From contig NZ_CP150900.1 of assembly GCF_038050405.1 (NCBI RefSeq), positions 4,340,001 to 4,404,000 on the forward strand: a DNA stretch of 64,000 nt. The letters are read 5' to 3'. Below are positions 27,278-37,141 of the stretch, piece after piece; positions within the stretch are counted from its first letter, which is position 1; each line of letters opens with the position of its first letter. The DNA is from Paraburkholderia sp. IMGN_8. GTDB lineage: Bacteria; Pseudomonadota; Gammaproteobacteria; Burkholderiales; Burkholderiaceae. Below the pieces are notes generated by a model, which did no database searches, was not told where the DNA came from, and saw only the letters and a list, made by a program, of their open reading frames with translations. The translations under genes were made by a program, and so were the position numbers.

Positions 27278-27724
27278 GGTGAACGGGGGCTGCGCCGACA
27301 GCCATATCTGCGACCGCAGCCATTGGGAAAGCACTAGCCGACCACTGGTGCAGACCGATACGCGAAACCGAATTCCGTCCCTCGTCTTCTCTGAAAAAGG
27401 ACGGGTGGCTCGACTTCGAATCTATGATGAAGTTATCTGGTCAGTCTGGTTGAGACCGAGAACCGCGTCGCCGGATGGACGGCAACGGATATTTTGAACA
27501 CTTTTCCCGACGCGTCGAAATAGCGTCAAACTGTCTCAAGCGCGGCCGCCGGCCTCGACTTGCAATGCCAAAAATGCACATGCCAAGAGTCGCTCAAAGC
27601 ATTGATTCTCGAAACGTGGCAGCGAAAATAAAATGGCAGTTCCATTTCGCGAGACCGCCCGATTCTGCAACAATATACGTCGTGTTCAGTGAGAAAACCA
27701 GCGCTGATAAAAAGGGCACAGCCA
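27278..27724. other. 447-base region upstream of the kinase-helicase gene
   Basis: No gene or strong repeat seen. It should carry the promoter of the kinase-helicase/PLD operon; composition becomes AT-richer toward 27620-27720. Confidence 0.35.
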
Positions 27725-30700
27725 ATGAGCGGCGACACTTCAAACGGGATGAGATTTCGGTCAACAATAACCCTTGCGGGCACCGGTCCCAGGTTTTTGT
27801 CGAATGGACGGTATGTAATCAAGGGCGCGCCACGCCGTGGCGGACTAGCCTCGGTATTCAAGGCATACGATACCCAGTCCGAGTCTCATGTCGCCGTTAA
27901 GATTTTCAGGGCAGACCCGACAGACGAGGTGGTCGAGGAGTCATTTCGGCGGGAGACGCAGGCTCTGCGGGACCTCCGACATCCCAACATCGTGAATATT
28001 TTCGACTCTGGTATCGATGACGAGACCGGTGAACATTTTATCGCGATGGAATGGGTAGAGAACGAACTCTCGTCTGTCTTGGACAGGAAGCGCTACGACG
28101 AGTGGGGAGACTATTTCGCAGCCATCGGGCGACCAGTATTAGAAGCTCTTGCCTTTGCCCACACCCGCGCAACAGCACATCGCGACATTAAGCCGTCGAA
28201 TATCTTAATACATCTCGACGGAACGGTTCGGGTTTGCGACTTTGGGATTTCGAAGATAAGGGATTTTCTTGAGCCAGGCATCACCTTGGCTCAGTACGCT
28301 TCAATGCCTTTTGCCCCACCCGAACTCGACGATGGCTCATTTACATACAGCCGCGACGTTTTCGGCTTCGCAGCCTTGAGCGTTTTCTCTCTATGCACTG
28401 CGCCTTGCTCCACTCACGCCGCATTAGTCGCTGCTGCAGACACGATTAGTGTCCCGGAGCCTGTTCGAGTGCTGTTGAAGCGCTGCCTCGCGCTGGAAAA
28501 TCCGGCAGAACGGCCTTCCGACGCCGCAAGTCTTCTGATTGAGTTCAGCAGACTGGAGCCACGGCGCGTGGAGGAGAAGCTGGGAACTGTGTTGATTAGT
28601 TTGACGAAGAAGGTCAATTCCGTCATCGAGTTCGACCTAGGTCTGCGGAGTGATGCAGAGTGTGTTCGTTTCATCGAATCAGACCTCACGAATGCGAGCT
28701 GCGGACGTCAGCCGGCGATAGCCGGTACTGAGGGTCGGTCTGCAGCATCAGGGAAGGGTGCATTGAGACTCATCGGAGAGAAATATCGTTATATCGCAGC
28801 GATATCTGATAATGAGCAAAAACTAGTGCTGACGGCTGCTGTAGGCATGACGGCATTCCAAAGCGAGAAGTATCGAGAAGAAACATTGCAGTGTCCTTTC
28901 CGGTTGGTCGCGGCAGACGCTGCTGCTCATCTTTCTGAGCGCAACATCGTTACACTCATCGAGACGCTCGATGAGTTCGATGCTGAACAGAAGGTTGTTC
29001 TTTTGCAGCAAAGAAAGCACCGTATGTACAAGACGTGGCTTGACCTTCTTTCCGCGAAGACAGAGCTTGAACGCATGCGCGAGCGCCGCATCTACTATTC
29101 GGGCGTCGAGCTTCTTTCCGCGTTTGTACTCCAATTTGACTTGTCTTCGACGCTGGCTGACCAGGGGCTCGAAGAAGCTGACGTAAAAATTGTCCTTCCA
29201 GAATCGGGAGACTTCTTCGGCCAGATTGTGTCGGTGGCTCAAGACACGTTGGTGGTACGAATCAGCGACAGAAACAAGGTTGCGCCTGATGAACTTCCCG
29301 AACACGGCCACTTGGTCGTTGACACTGCGAAAGCCGACGCGGCTCTTGACAAGCAGAAAACCGCGTTAGACGCAGTGCGTTATGGCAGAGCTGTCAACTC
29401 ATCTCTCGGCGACTATATCGTTGAACCCGAAACTGTGCCTGCATGCGTTCCAGTCGATGTCGACTTCATCCAACCGGAAATCGACGACGATAAGAAGGAC
29501 GCGATTCGGATTGCTCTCGCCGAGCCGGCCTTGATGGTGATTCAAGGACCACCCGGGACCGGTAAGACCACGCTCATTTCTGAGATGGTCCTCCAGACGT
29601 TGCGTCGACAGCCGACCGCACGGATTCTTTTGACTTCGCAAACGCACGTCGCGCTGGATAACTCGTTAGAGCGAATTTCAAAACTGAGTGAGGACTCCGT
29701 TAGAGCGGTCCGAATAGGTCACGACGACGATGACAGAATATCCGAGTCTGCTAAGCGTCTGCTGATTGACCGAAAGATGCCAGCGATGCGACGAAGTGCT
29801 ATAGCCGCAGGAAAGCAGTTCATTGAGAATTGGGCCGCGACCCGCCAGTTACGCTTGGAGGACATCCGGCTCGCTATGGCGTTGGAGCGACGTGCCGGCT
29901 TCCTTGAGCGCCATGAAGTAGTCATACATCGTCTTAGCGACCTTCAGTCAGCGCTTTCTGAAGACAAGCGACGCACATTGGAGCCGGACGAACTGGTCGA
30001 GATTGAGCAGGAGGTGTCTAGCCTGCTGGCTGAGGAGCGTGCCTTGACTAAGGACGTTCAAGAGACCCTGTCCGCGATTCGCCAGCTTGAATCCGACGCA
30101 AGCGCCGTGTCGCATCTTTCAAAGTGCGCCGCAAAGGAACTCCGCGAGTGGGCGGATGCATACGCAAATCCCGGGGACCAAGCGACGGCTCAACTCCGCA
30201 AACTGCTCGCCGCGCATGCCGACTGGGAGAGTAGATTTGGACGAGCTCCAGAATTTCGGGCAGCAGTGATTTCCGCATCCCAAGTTGTTGCCGGAACATG
30301 CCTCGGCGTCATGGCAATACCTGGACGGAATGAAATTGTATATGACCTCTGTATCGTCGATGAGGCGTCGATTGCTACACCCACCGAGGTTTTAGTTCCA
30401 ATGGCTCGAGCGCGCCGAACCATCTTGGTTGGCGACAAAAAGCAGCTATCACCGTTTCAAGACCCCGAGCTGAGTGCCAAAGGTCTGCTTGAGAAATACA
30501 AGCTCACGCCCGAAGACCAAAAGGCCACTCTCTTCGACCACTTGAGCAACGGTTTGACCGAGGGTCTGCGCAAAGTGCTGGCGACGCAACATCGTATGGT
30601 CCCGGCAATCGGGAACATGATTTCAGCGTGCTTCTACGATGACGGACTGCAAAGTGGTCGAAAGGATGCGCCCAGTTATCTTGCAGCGGCGATGCGTCGC

Positions 30701-31219
30701 CCGGTCACGTGGTTTACGACCAGCAAGTTTCAAAATCGGGCATCTCACACCGTCGGGTCATCTCACTACAATGAGCTCGAGATTCAGATTATCGTAAAGC
30801 TGTTGGCGAGGTTTGATTTCTCAATCTCGAAAGGTTCGGACAAGAAAAAGAGCATCTCTGTGGCTGTGCTTACCGGATACGGTGAGCAGAAACGTAGACT
30901 TCGCACGGCGATTGAGCGTCGCAAGAAGGAATGGTCCAGCTTCTCCGAGATTTACGTCAATGTCGTCGACGCGTTTCAGGGGCGGGAGGCCGACGTGGTT
31001 ATATTCTCGGTGACGCGCTCTGAAGCGAACGGTTTAGGCTTTTTGAAAGACCTCGAGCGAATCAATGTCGCCCTGTCGCGTGGCAAAGACTACGTCGCGA
31101 TAGTCGGCGACGACGCTTTCTGTCGAGGCGCCGATGCTCGTAGAAATCCCTTGAAAGCTGTTCTCGAACATATGAGCGCGCATCCCCAGGACTGCGTGGT
31201 CGAAGAGGCAACAAAGTGA
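27725..31219 (+). CDS. protein kinase fused to SF1 (UPF1/COG1112-type) helicase, Mokosh MkoA-like
   Basis: A 1164-aa fusion. Residues about 25-270 are a Ser/Thr protein kinase: Gly loop GAPRRGGLASVFKA, Lys in VAVKIF, catalytic loop HRDIKPSNIL and metal-binding DFG in VCDFGISK. From about residue 570 an SF1 helicase follows: Walker A GPPGTGKTTL (near 607), Walker B DEAS (near 879), QLSPF, and C-terminal motifs VVDAFQGREADVV and NVALSRGKDY. A coiled coil interrupts the helicase near 735-800. ATG 27725 begins the kinase neatly; an upstream in-frame codon at 27689 is possible. It is coupled by a 4-base overlap to a PLD-fold gene. This pair matches the reported layout of the type I Mokosh anti-phage system. 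Confidence 0.85.
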   Translation: MSGDTSNGMRFRSTITLAGTGPRFLSNGRYVIKGAPRRGGLASVFKAYDTQSESHVAVKIFRADPTDEVVEESFRRETQALRDLRHPNIVNIFDSGIDDETGEHFIAMEWVENELSSVLDRKRYDEWGDYFAAIGRPVLEALAFAHTRATAHRDIKPSNILIHLDGTVRVCDFGISKIRDFLEPGITLAQYASMPFAPPELDDGSFTYSRDVFGFAALSVFSLCTAPCSTHAALVAAADTISVPEPVRVLLKRCLALENPAERPSDAASLLIEFSRLEPRRVEEKLGTVLISLTKKVNSVIEFDLGLRSDAECVRFIESDLTNASCGRQPAIAGTEGRSAASGKGALRLIGEKYRYIAAISDNEQKLVLTAAVGMTAFQSEKYREETLQCPFRLVAADAAAHLSERNIVTLIETLDEFDAEQKVVLLQQRKHRMYKTWLDLLSAKTELERMRERRIYYSGVELLSAFVLQFDLSSTLADQGLEEADVKIVLPESGDFFGQIVSVAQDTLVVRISDRNKVAPDELPEHGHLVVDTAKADAALDKQKTALDAVRYGRAVNSSLGDYIVEPETVPACVPVDVDFIQPEIDDDKKDAIRIALAEPALMVIQGPPGTGKTTLISEMVLQTLRRQPTARILLTSQTHVALDNSLERISKLSEDSVRAVRIGHDDDDRISESAKRLLIDRKMPAMRRSAIAAGKQFIENWAATRQLRLEDIRLAMALERRAGFLERHEVVIHRLSDLQSALSEDKRRTLEPDELVEIEQEVSSLLAEERALTKDVQETLSAIRQLESDASAVSHLSKCAAKELREWADAYANPGDQATAQLRKLLAAHADWESRFGRAPEFRAAVISASQVVAGTCLGVMAIPGRNEIVYDLCIVDEASIATPTEVLVPMARARRTILVGDKKQLSPFQDPELSAKGLLEKYKLTPEDQKATLFDHLSNGLTEGLRKVLATQHRMVPAIGNMISACFYDDGLQSGRKDAPSYLAAAMRRPVTWFTTSKFQNRASHTVGSSHYNELEIQIIVKLLARFDFSISKGSDKKKSISVAVLTGYGEQKRRLRTAIERRKKEWSSFSEIYVNVVDAFQGREADVVIFSVTRSEANGLGFLKDLERINVALSRGKDYVAIVGDDAFCRGADARRNPLKAVLEHMSAHPQDCVVEEATK

Positions 31220-32706
31220 AAAAGCTTGAGGACATTCTTCAATCGGCTGCTTATGCGCGGCCGGGATACGTGCTGGCGACCTTCAAGGAAGCCGCAGCAC
31301 CAGTGTTTAGGCTCAATGCTCGCGTCTTGACGCTTGCCAAGAAGCCGCTCAATCCCATCGAAGAGGGTTATCTGCGAGCCATCTCTGCCGGGCTGACAAA
31401 CACCGCCGAGATTTCACAGTTTTTAGGACTGCCCTCGCAGCTCCTGACCGGAACGCTGGCAGCCTTGAACGCCAAGGAATACGTTCAGTATTCAAGGGCG
31501 ACATCCTCCGTGTCGGCGTCCGTTTCACTCACGTTCAAGGGACGCATCGCACTTGCAGAGCTGATATCCATCGTTCCCGAAGAGCGGATGGTGCGATTGG
31601 CATACGACCCGGTCCTTAAAAAAGTGATATTTGCGCCTACGTCGTCACTTTGGAAGCCGGCTGAGATTCGTGAATCTGGAAGATTAGAGTTACCTCTTTG
31701 TGGAGCCAGAAAACCCGAAGCTTCTGAAGTATCTCTGAGCGAAGTAGACAAAATCCTTAAGCGCTTTCCACGTCGTGACGAAGCTGTCCCTAATCTGCTG
31801 GGTATTCAGCGTATCGAGCGAGCGGAACTCAACTTCATTCCGTGCCTCGCGCTTTACTACCGAGCTGTTTCGGGCAATGACGTTCAAGTTGCGTTTGTGT
31901 TCGAGGATAGATTCGACGGCAGCAGCGATTTTTTCGACGAGGGCTACGAGTTAGCATTCAGTCGTCTGGGAGGGCCGGAGCTTATTGGCTCGCGGCATGT
32001 ATCCGAATCAGCGCAGGTTGAAAATCTCTCCGCACTGTTCCCAGACACAGACTCCGCGGCGCAGATGGCCAAACTCGCCGAGCTAGAGCAGGAAATCGCC
32101 TCTTCGCAAGAGCATGAGGCGACACCACCAGAGGCGCCGATTGATTTCAAGGTTGACAAAGCGACGAGGGCGCAGTCGCGGCTTCGCGACTTGACGCAAC
32201 GATTCATCCGATGCCATGAGCACCCTAAAATGCTTGAGAAGGCGCTATCTGAAACCTCGGAGCGTCTACTTATCATTTCTCCATGGGTTAGGGCTCAAGT
32301 AGTGGACAAGTCGTTCAGAGAGTCACTGGAAAGGCTGCTCAAAAAGGGAGTCAAGGTACATATAGGATATGGGCTGGCGGAGGACGACGGAAACAAAAAG
32401 CCGAAGGACGCGGCACGCGGGAAGGTGCCAATTTCTGACTCGACAAGGCGAGATTTCGAAAGGCTGGCCAAGGCTTACGCAAACTTCAAGGTGTACTTCG
32501 TCGGAAACACACATCGAAAGCATCTTGTGTCGGACCAGCGCTTTGCGATTGTTTCCAGTTTCAACTGGCTCTCGTTCAAGGGAAGTCCCGATGACCGCGC
32601 GCGCGATGAACTTGGTTTTATGGTGACTGAGCCGGAACACGTCGAGAAACTGTTTCTAGATGGAATCGAACTTCTTCAGCAAGGTTACGACCATCCGGCA
32701 CAGTAG
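31216..32706 (+). CDS. phospholipase D-fold protein, Mokosh MkoB-like
   Basis: A 496-aa protein with GTG start overlapping the stop of the kinase-helicase gene (GTGA). Residues 45-105 look like a winged-helix region (EEGYLRAISAGLTNTAEISQ). The C-terminal third is a PLD-type domain with one HxKx4D motif (HRKHLVSD near residue 433) and the following strand IVSSFNWLSFKG. A single HKD is normal for dimeric PLD nucleases. No signal peptide is seen, so it should act in the cytoplasm, probably cutting nucleic acid with the helicase partner. Confidence 0.8.
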   Translation: MKKLEDILQSAAYARPGYVLATFKEAAAPVFRLNARVLTLAKKPLNPIEEGYLRAISAGLTNTAEISQFLGLPSQLLTGTLAALNAKEYVQYSRATSSVSASVSLTFKGRIALAELISIVPEERMVRLAYDPVLKKVIFAPTSSLWKPAEIRESGRLELPLCGARKPEASEVSLSEVDKILKRFPRRDEAVPNLLGIQRIERAELNFIPCLALYYRAVSGNDVQVAFVFEDRFDGSSDFFDEGYELAFSRLGGPELIGSRHVSESAQVENLSALFPDTDSAAQMAKLAELEQEIASSQEHEATPPEAPIDFKVDKATRAQSRLRDLTQRFIRCHEHPKMLEKALSETSERLLIISPWVRAQVVDKSFRESLERLLKKGVKVHIGYGLAEDDGNKKPKDAARGKVPISDSTRRDFERLAKAYANFKVYFVGNTHRKHLVSDQRFAIVSSFNWLSFKGSPDDRARDELGFMVTEPEHVEKLFLDGIELLQQGYDHPAQ

Positions 32707-32800
32707 TATCTACCGCATCTTTGAACAACGCGCATCTCCTTGATGATGCGCTGTCGCGGCCAGCATATCGACAGCATGCTTGGCTGCCAGACCTAACACT

Positions 32801-33109
32801 ATGAGAATGGAATCCGTTACCTCAATTGTGACCTACGCTAGCGCGCTGGCGGCCTTTGTGGCAGCCTTATTTTGGTGGTGGGCGTCTGTCGCAACCGTTG
32901 AATCGGACTACGACGGAGCGTTTCCGCAAGGCGTAACGTACCTGACATTCCACGGCGGCCGCGGACCAATCCAAAGAGCCAAGAATGGAAAAATTATCGA
33001 TATAACTGCCACAACGGCATGGCAGGGTCGGTTGAACTCCTTTGCGGCCCAAGCCGCTGCTGTCGCAGCCGTTTTGCAGGGAGTAGCCATAATGCTGCCG
33101 AAAGCATAG
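32801..33109 (+). CDS. small two-helix membrane protein
   Basis: A 102-aa protein with a membrane helix near residues 8-28 (YASALAAFVAALFWWWAS) and a second at the C-terminus (FAAQAAAVAAVLQGVAIML). A short soluble loop lies between them. ATG 32801 or 32807 could start it. It follows the PLD gene by 94 bases and precedes a DUF2971 gene. Function unknown. Confidence 0.55.
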   Translation: MRMESVTSIVTYASALAAFVAALFWWWASVATVESDYDGAFPQGVTYLTFHGGRGPIQRAKNGKIIDITATTAWQGRLNSFAAQAAAVAAVLQGVAIMLPKA

Positions 33110-33216
33110 CGTCGCACGGCCTTTTTACTATGCAGGTCAGATTCCATCCAACCAGTGACCGAATGCGCGCCACGTTACGCGACGACCTGCTTCAGCTAAC
33201 TTACAGTGAACCCGCC

Positions 33217-34188
33217 ATGAGCACGCGTCAATACTCCCTCGAAGAGCTTCACAGCCAGTTGTCTCTGCGAACGAAGAAAGGTGTGAATTTCCCTGAGGCG
33301 CGGCCGTTGATTGCGCACTATTGCTCCACAGGTACGTTAGAGTCGATTCTCAAAAACCAGCAAATTTGGTTTTCAAATCCTCTTTTGATGAACGACTCCG
33401 AAGAGTTAGCTTTCGGCATGCTATGGGGCCGGGAGCGTTTTCGCAACCATGAGGGGCTGAAGAAAGCGCTCGGCTCGCGCGAGCATTACGACCTATTCAG
33501 GAACCACCTTGAGCATCTCTTCGACGGATTCGAGCGTGAAGGAGCATTTGATGTCTATATCGCCTGCTTTGCGGAGCATCATCCAGATAACCGGGATGGC
33601 TCGCTTTCGATGTGGCGCGGGTATGGCGCAAACGGCAATGGCGCTTGCGTTGTGTTCGACACCGCAAAGCTCACTGAGGTACCGTCTTCTCCGCTCATCA
33701 TCGGGAAAATCGAATACGCGAGCCGAGACATACGGATAGGCTGGATTGACCGGATTCTAGATGTGTTTGGTGAACTGGTTGCTCTCACGGACTTACCGAC
33801 AGAAGAATTGCACACAGCCGCATGGACACTATTTCAACGGTTGCTCTCCCTTTCTCTGTACACGAAACATGAGGGCTTCCAGGAGGAGCAGGAATGGCGC
33901 ATTGTGTACATGAAACATCATGACACGGCTAATCTTCTGACTCGCATGCTCGACTATCACATCGGCCCTCGTGGCATCGAACCGAAGCTGAAATTCGATA
34001 TCAAGCCGCTACCGGGAGCAGCTGATGAATCGGTTCTGATTGACCGACTAGTCCATAGCGTCATCCTCGGCCCGACGGCGGCAGCAGACATTCACCGGAA
34101 GTCCGTACTGCGCATGCTGAAGCGGCTTGAACGCGATGCTCTGGCTGCCAGAGTGTTCTCATCGACGATTCCATATCGTTCCAACTAG
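33217..34188 (+). CDS. DUF2971 family protein
   Basis: A 323-aa soluble protein. The DUF2971 opening is clear: HYCSTGTLESILKNQQIWFSN followed by LMNDSEEL. Further marks are CFAEHHPDNRDGSLSMWRGYG and a C-terminal EEQEWRIVY. The family is of unknown biochemical function and often sits in variable regions beside defence genes. ATG 33217 is chosen because the conserved part follows directly; the longer frame from 33019 would overlap the membrane protein. Confidence 0.75.
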   Translation: MSTRQYSLEELHSQLSLRTKKGVNFPEARPLIAHYCSTGTLESILKNQQIWFSNPLLMNDSEELAFGMLWGRERFRNHEGLKKALGSREHYDLFRNHLEHLFDGFEREGAFDVYIACFAEHHPDNRDGSLSMWRGYGANGNGACVVFDTAKLTEVPSSPLIIGKIEYASRDIRIGWIDRILDVFGELVALTDLPTEELHTAAWTLFQRLLSLSLYTKHEGFQEEQEWRIVYMKHHDTANLLTRMLDYHIGPRGIEPKLKFDIKPLPGAADESVLIDRLVHSVILGPTAAADIHRKSVLRMLKRLERDALAARVFSSTIPYRSN

Positions 34189-34434
34189 AATCGAATGCGA
34201 CCGAGGAGTGCGTCTGGTGCGAGACACAGCTTACTGGCTCAATACTGTGGCCCTTCACGTTCACAGGTAGGGAACTATGGCGAATGTCGTGATTCGTTCA
34301 GCTTGACAGTAGCCGCAGTAAATGTAACTGCGTGCGTCGAGATGTTCGTGCTCGTAGATATGCGTGTCAGTCCTCCCGGCTGTATGACCGCATAGGATAC
34401 GTCGAGAGTCTCGGATATGGGCACCTCACGGGCG

Positions 34435-35160
34435 TCACCTCGCACAGGGATGTCGCGTCACCCACCCCCAAGGTGTCCACAGGTAGGGCGAAACAAATCT
34501 CTCGCCTGTTCCAGCGTCTGTCCATCCGCCGCCCGTGAAGCGGCGGACGGTGCTACCGCGGGGCAGCAGTGCCAGCAGCCACTGAGGGAGGCCTGCGCGC
34601 TGCACCGCAGCCCGACCGCTATCATCCAGTCCGCCGTAGCCGAAAAGGCGGGTGGCTTTGGGAATGCGCGCCACGCTGTTGAACTTGGCCATGTAGCGGC
34701 CCCAGCGCTTGACCTGCTTGCAGCAAGCGGTCCACGTGGAGCCCCACGCCCACCATCGCGCCAGCTTCTGCTTGTCGAGGATGAAGTCCCGTGGTAACCA
34801 GAGCATCAGGTGATAATGGAGCCGACCTTCGCGCTCGAGAACCCAGGTGTAGGGCAGCGCATGGCCGCGGCGTTTCAGGGCCTTGCGTACGCGTTCAAGG
34901 AAATCACTGATGTGCCCGGAGCAGAACGCTCCGTTGTCCTCGAACGTCAGCGTCAGCGCGACAGCACGCAGACCCGCCGTTCGTGCCTGACGACGCTGCT
35001 CCCGGATAGCTCCCAGCAACCTCTTTCGGGCTCTGGATTTTCGCCTTTTGGTGGCTGGCGTCGCACTAGTTCCAGTCTTTCTGACAAGTTCAGCAAAGCG
35101 GGACGTGGACGCTTCGGTACGGGACGGGCAGCAGACTGCCTTCGGCGAAACAGAACACAT
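34435..35160 (-). CDS. rolling-circle replication initiation protein (HUH type)
   Basis: A 241-aa basic protein. Visible motifs are a motif-1 strand AVALTLTF and the HUH motif LHYHLMLW near residue 114. Downstream, KRWGRYMAKFN resembles the helix that carries the catalytic Tyr in single-Tyr Rep proteins. Such proteins nick DNA at an origin to start rolling-circle copying in filamentous phages, plasmids and satellites. With AlpA and integrases next to it, it belongs to an integrated mobile element. The start is not certain: no strong ribosome site at 35160. The first 50 residues are Arg/Lys-rich. Confidence 0.7.
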   Translation of the reverse strand: MCSVSPKAVCCPSRTEASTSRFAELVRKTGTSATPATKRRKSRARKRLLGAIREQRRQARTAGLRAVALTLTFEDNGAFCSGHISDFLERVRKALKRRGHALPYTWVLEREGRLHYHLMLWLPRDFILDKQKLARWWAWGSTWTACCKQVKRWGRYMAKFNSVARIPKATRLFGYGGLDDSGRAAVQRAGLPQWLLALLPRGSTVRRFTGGGWTDAGTGERFVSPYLWTPWGWVTRHPCAR

Positions 35161-35401
35161 GGCACACCTCGTATGTATGCCGCTTCAGCCAGATAGTTGT
35201 CCTCAGTAATGAAATATGTCCTCCGCGTGCTGAAATGCGGCAGGTTAAAACGTATTCCGCGCCCATACTCGACCGTTCCGGGAGTATCGGCGTGCAAATC
35301 CAAGGCCGCCCTGACCCTCAAGGCCCATGCTTGAGACCTCTGCCAGGCGACCTGGGACAAACCGTAGCTGCTCGAACTGGCAGGTCTACGGTATCGACAG
35401 G

Positions 35402-35662
35402 CTATTCAGCAGGAAGCGCTGACGCGCCTTGACTGACAAGCTGCTGGATATCACTGGCCCGCCACGCAACGCAGCGAGGGCCAAGAGAAATCGGCTTTGG
35501 ATAGCGGCCGCTTTTCACTCCCGCATACCAGGTGGCACGGGAAACGGGAACAATCGTCAGCACTGCCGGAAGGCGCAAAAGATGGTCAAGCTGGGTTTGC
35601 ATGGGACTATCAAGCGCCAGCGCTGCGGAAAGGTGCAAAAGTACGTCATCCTGAGTTTGCAT
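35402..35662 (-). CDS. AlpA-like helix-turn-helix regulator/excisionase
   Basis: An 86-aa protein whose C-terminal 55 residues form an AlpA/MerR-like DNA-binding domain: RLPAVLTIVPVSRATWY, then GRYPKPISLGPRCVAWRASDI. Such proteins control prophage-type integrases or act as excision factors. ATG 35662 follows GGAG with 8-base spacing. A second in-frame ATG lies 60 bases downstream at 35602, and both open with MQTQ, the result of an imperfect 60-base tandem duplication. The gene is downstream of the 462-aa-frame integrase on the same strand. Confidence 0.8.
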   Translation of the reverse strand: MQTQDDVLLHLSAALALDSPMQTQLDHLLRLPAVLTIVPVSRATWYAGVKSGRYPKPISLGPRCVAWRASDIQQLVSQGASALPAE

Positions 35663-35776
35663 GCAACTGTCTCCAGAAAAGAAACCCGTGTAGATATCGC
35701 CTATCCACGGATACGCCATGGAAATACGGTTTAAATTTGTCCCATCAGCTGCCGGCGTCGGGGCTTGCCGGCAACT
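35656..35776. repeat. imperfect ~125-bp repeat, copy A
   Basis: Starts TTTGCATG at the AlpA start codon and ends GGGCTTGCCGGCAACT. It aligns with 37135-37261 along its length, sharing ACTxTCTCCA, GATAT, TCCACG and GGAAATAC blocks. Confidence 0.65.
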
Positions 35777-35800
35777 GTGGTTGATGAGCGGCAGAAGACG

Positions 35801-37141
35801 TCAGACGGCTCCCACGTGGACGCACGCCTCGTCGTCGACATCTTCACGCAGGTGGTCCAGATAGTCCGCCCATTGCTGCATCATCTGTCGCCTGACGGCA
35901 AGAAATCTCGTGCGGTTATAGGCGTCCCCCAACGAGTCAGGCACGCGGTGGGCCAACTGATGCTCAATCACTTCCGGTGCGAAGCCCAGACCTTCGTGCA
36001 GGATGGTCCGCGCCATCGCCCTGAAACCATGGCCCGTGTGCTCGTCGCGGGTGCTGTAACCTGCACGACGCAGGGCAGCGTTCACCGTGCCGCCAGACAT
36101 CGGCTGGTTCCTGTCCGCCACCCCGGGGAAGACGTACTCCTGTCGGCCGGTGAGCGGATGCAACTCACGCAGGATGGCGATGACCTGCGTTGCCAGCGGA
36201 ACCAGGTGCAGGACAGACGAACTGGCAGTGGCAGCATCCTCTCGCCTCTTTTCCGGAACGTAATTCCACTCCGCCATCTCCAGGTCGACGTCCTCCCAGC
36301 GCATCGTCCGCAATTCACCTGGCCGACAAAAGACATACGGAGCAATCCTCAGGGCGCATTTGACCGCGAAGGTTGCACTGACCGCATCCATCGCGCGGAG
36401 CAGAGGTCCGACATCCGCCGGGTCAGTGACGGCGGCAAAGTGACCGGGCGTGGCGGGTGCCAACGCGCCGCCCAGGTAGACGGTGGGGTTGTGTTGCGCC
36501 CGTCCGCAGGCGACGGCGTAGTTGAACACCTGAGAGCAGTTCTGCTTCGCCCGGTGCGCGGTGTCGTTGGCGCCTCGGTCCTCGATGCGTCGAAGACACG
36601 CCAGCACTTCGGGCGCAGTGATGTCCGCGATAGGGCGGTTGCCCAGCCACGGGAAAATGTCGTTCTGCAGGCGCGCAATGATTTTGTCGCGGTGCGACTT
36701 TGCCTTCCTCGACATCATCCGCTCGAACCACTCGCGAGCGACGGCCTCAAAGGTGTTGGCAGCACTCACCAGCCTCGCGGCCTTGATGGCTTTTCTCTGC
36801 GCGCTCGGGTCAATGTGGTCGTCCAGCAGTTCGCGCGCCGTGTCGCGCTTTTTGCGGGCCTTTTCCAACATGGTTGTCGGGTATTGGCCTAACGAAATTC
36901 GTTTCTCTTTCCCGTCGAACCGATACTTCAGTCGCCAGAGCTTCGAACCTCCGGGAGTCACTTCCAGATAGAGGCCCTTGGTGTCGTAAAGGCGATAGAC
37001 CTTGTTGCGCGGCTTGGCGTTTTTGATGGCAAGGTCTGTGAGCAGACTGCGAGCGCCGCGCTCTACTGCAACCGGAGGTTGAACAGGGAACAGCGCCACG
37101 ACATTTGTCGAGCGCACAAAGGTGTCATGCAGGGTTTGCAT
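35801..37141 (-). CDS. tyrosine recombinase/integrase (P4-like), first copy
   Basis: A 446-aa P4-type integrase. Residues 30-110 are the DUF4102-type arm-binding domain (LTDLAIKNAKPR, YDTKGLYLEVTPGGSKLW). The core-binding domain follows, then the catalytic domain with Arg in FCRPGELRTMRW, His-x-x-Arg in GHGFRAMARTIL, and the terminal region EVIEHQLAHRV ending with the Tyr in GDAYNRTRF. The start at 37141 has GGAGATAG upstream and opens with MQTL, like the AlpA gene. It is clearly related to the integrase at 37346-38530. Confidence 0.9.
   Translation of the reverse strand: MQTLHDTFVRSTNVVALFPVQPPVAVERGARSLLTDLAIKNAKPRNKVYRLYDTKGLYLEVTPGGSKLWRLKYRFDGKEKRISLGQYPTTMLEKARKKRDTARELLDDHIDPSAQRKAIKAARLVSAANTFEAVAREWFERMMSRKAKSHRDKIIARLQNDIFPWLGNRPIADITAPEVLACLRRIEDRGANDTAHRAKQNCSQVFNYAVACGRAQHNPTVYLGGALAPATPGHFAAVTDPADVGPLLRAMDAVSATFAVKCALRIAPYVFCRPGELRTMRWEDVDLEMAEWNYVPEKRREDAATASSSVLHLVPLATQVIAILRELHPLTGRQEYVFPGVADRNQPMSGGTVNAALRRAGYSTRDEHTGHGFRAMARTILHEGLGFAPEVIEHQLAHRVPDSLGDAYNRTRFLAVRRQMMQQWADYLDHLREDVDDEACVHVGAV

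Noticed and set aside
34953..35360. 135-codon minus-strand frame overlapping the Rep gene start
   Set aside because: TTG start without ribosome site and 208 bases of overlap with the HUH Rep gene. The first 70 residues look plausible, so a small gene between AlpA and Rep cannot be fully excluded.
35765..36892. 375-codon plus-strand frame
   Set aside because: Antisense to the first integrase, with Arg/His-rich shadow composition.
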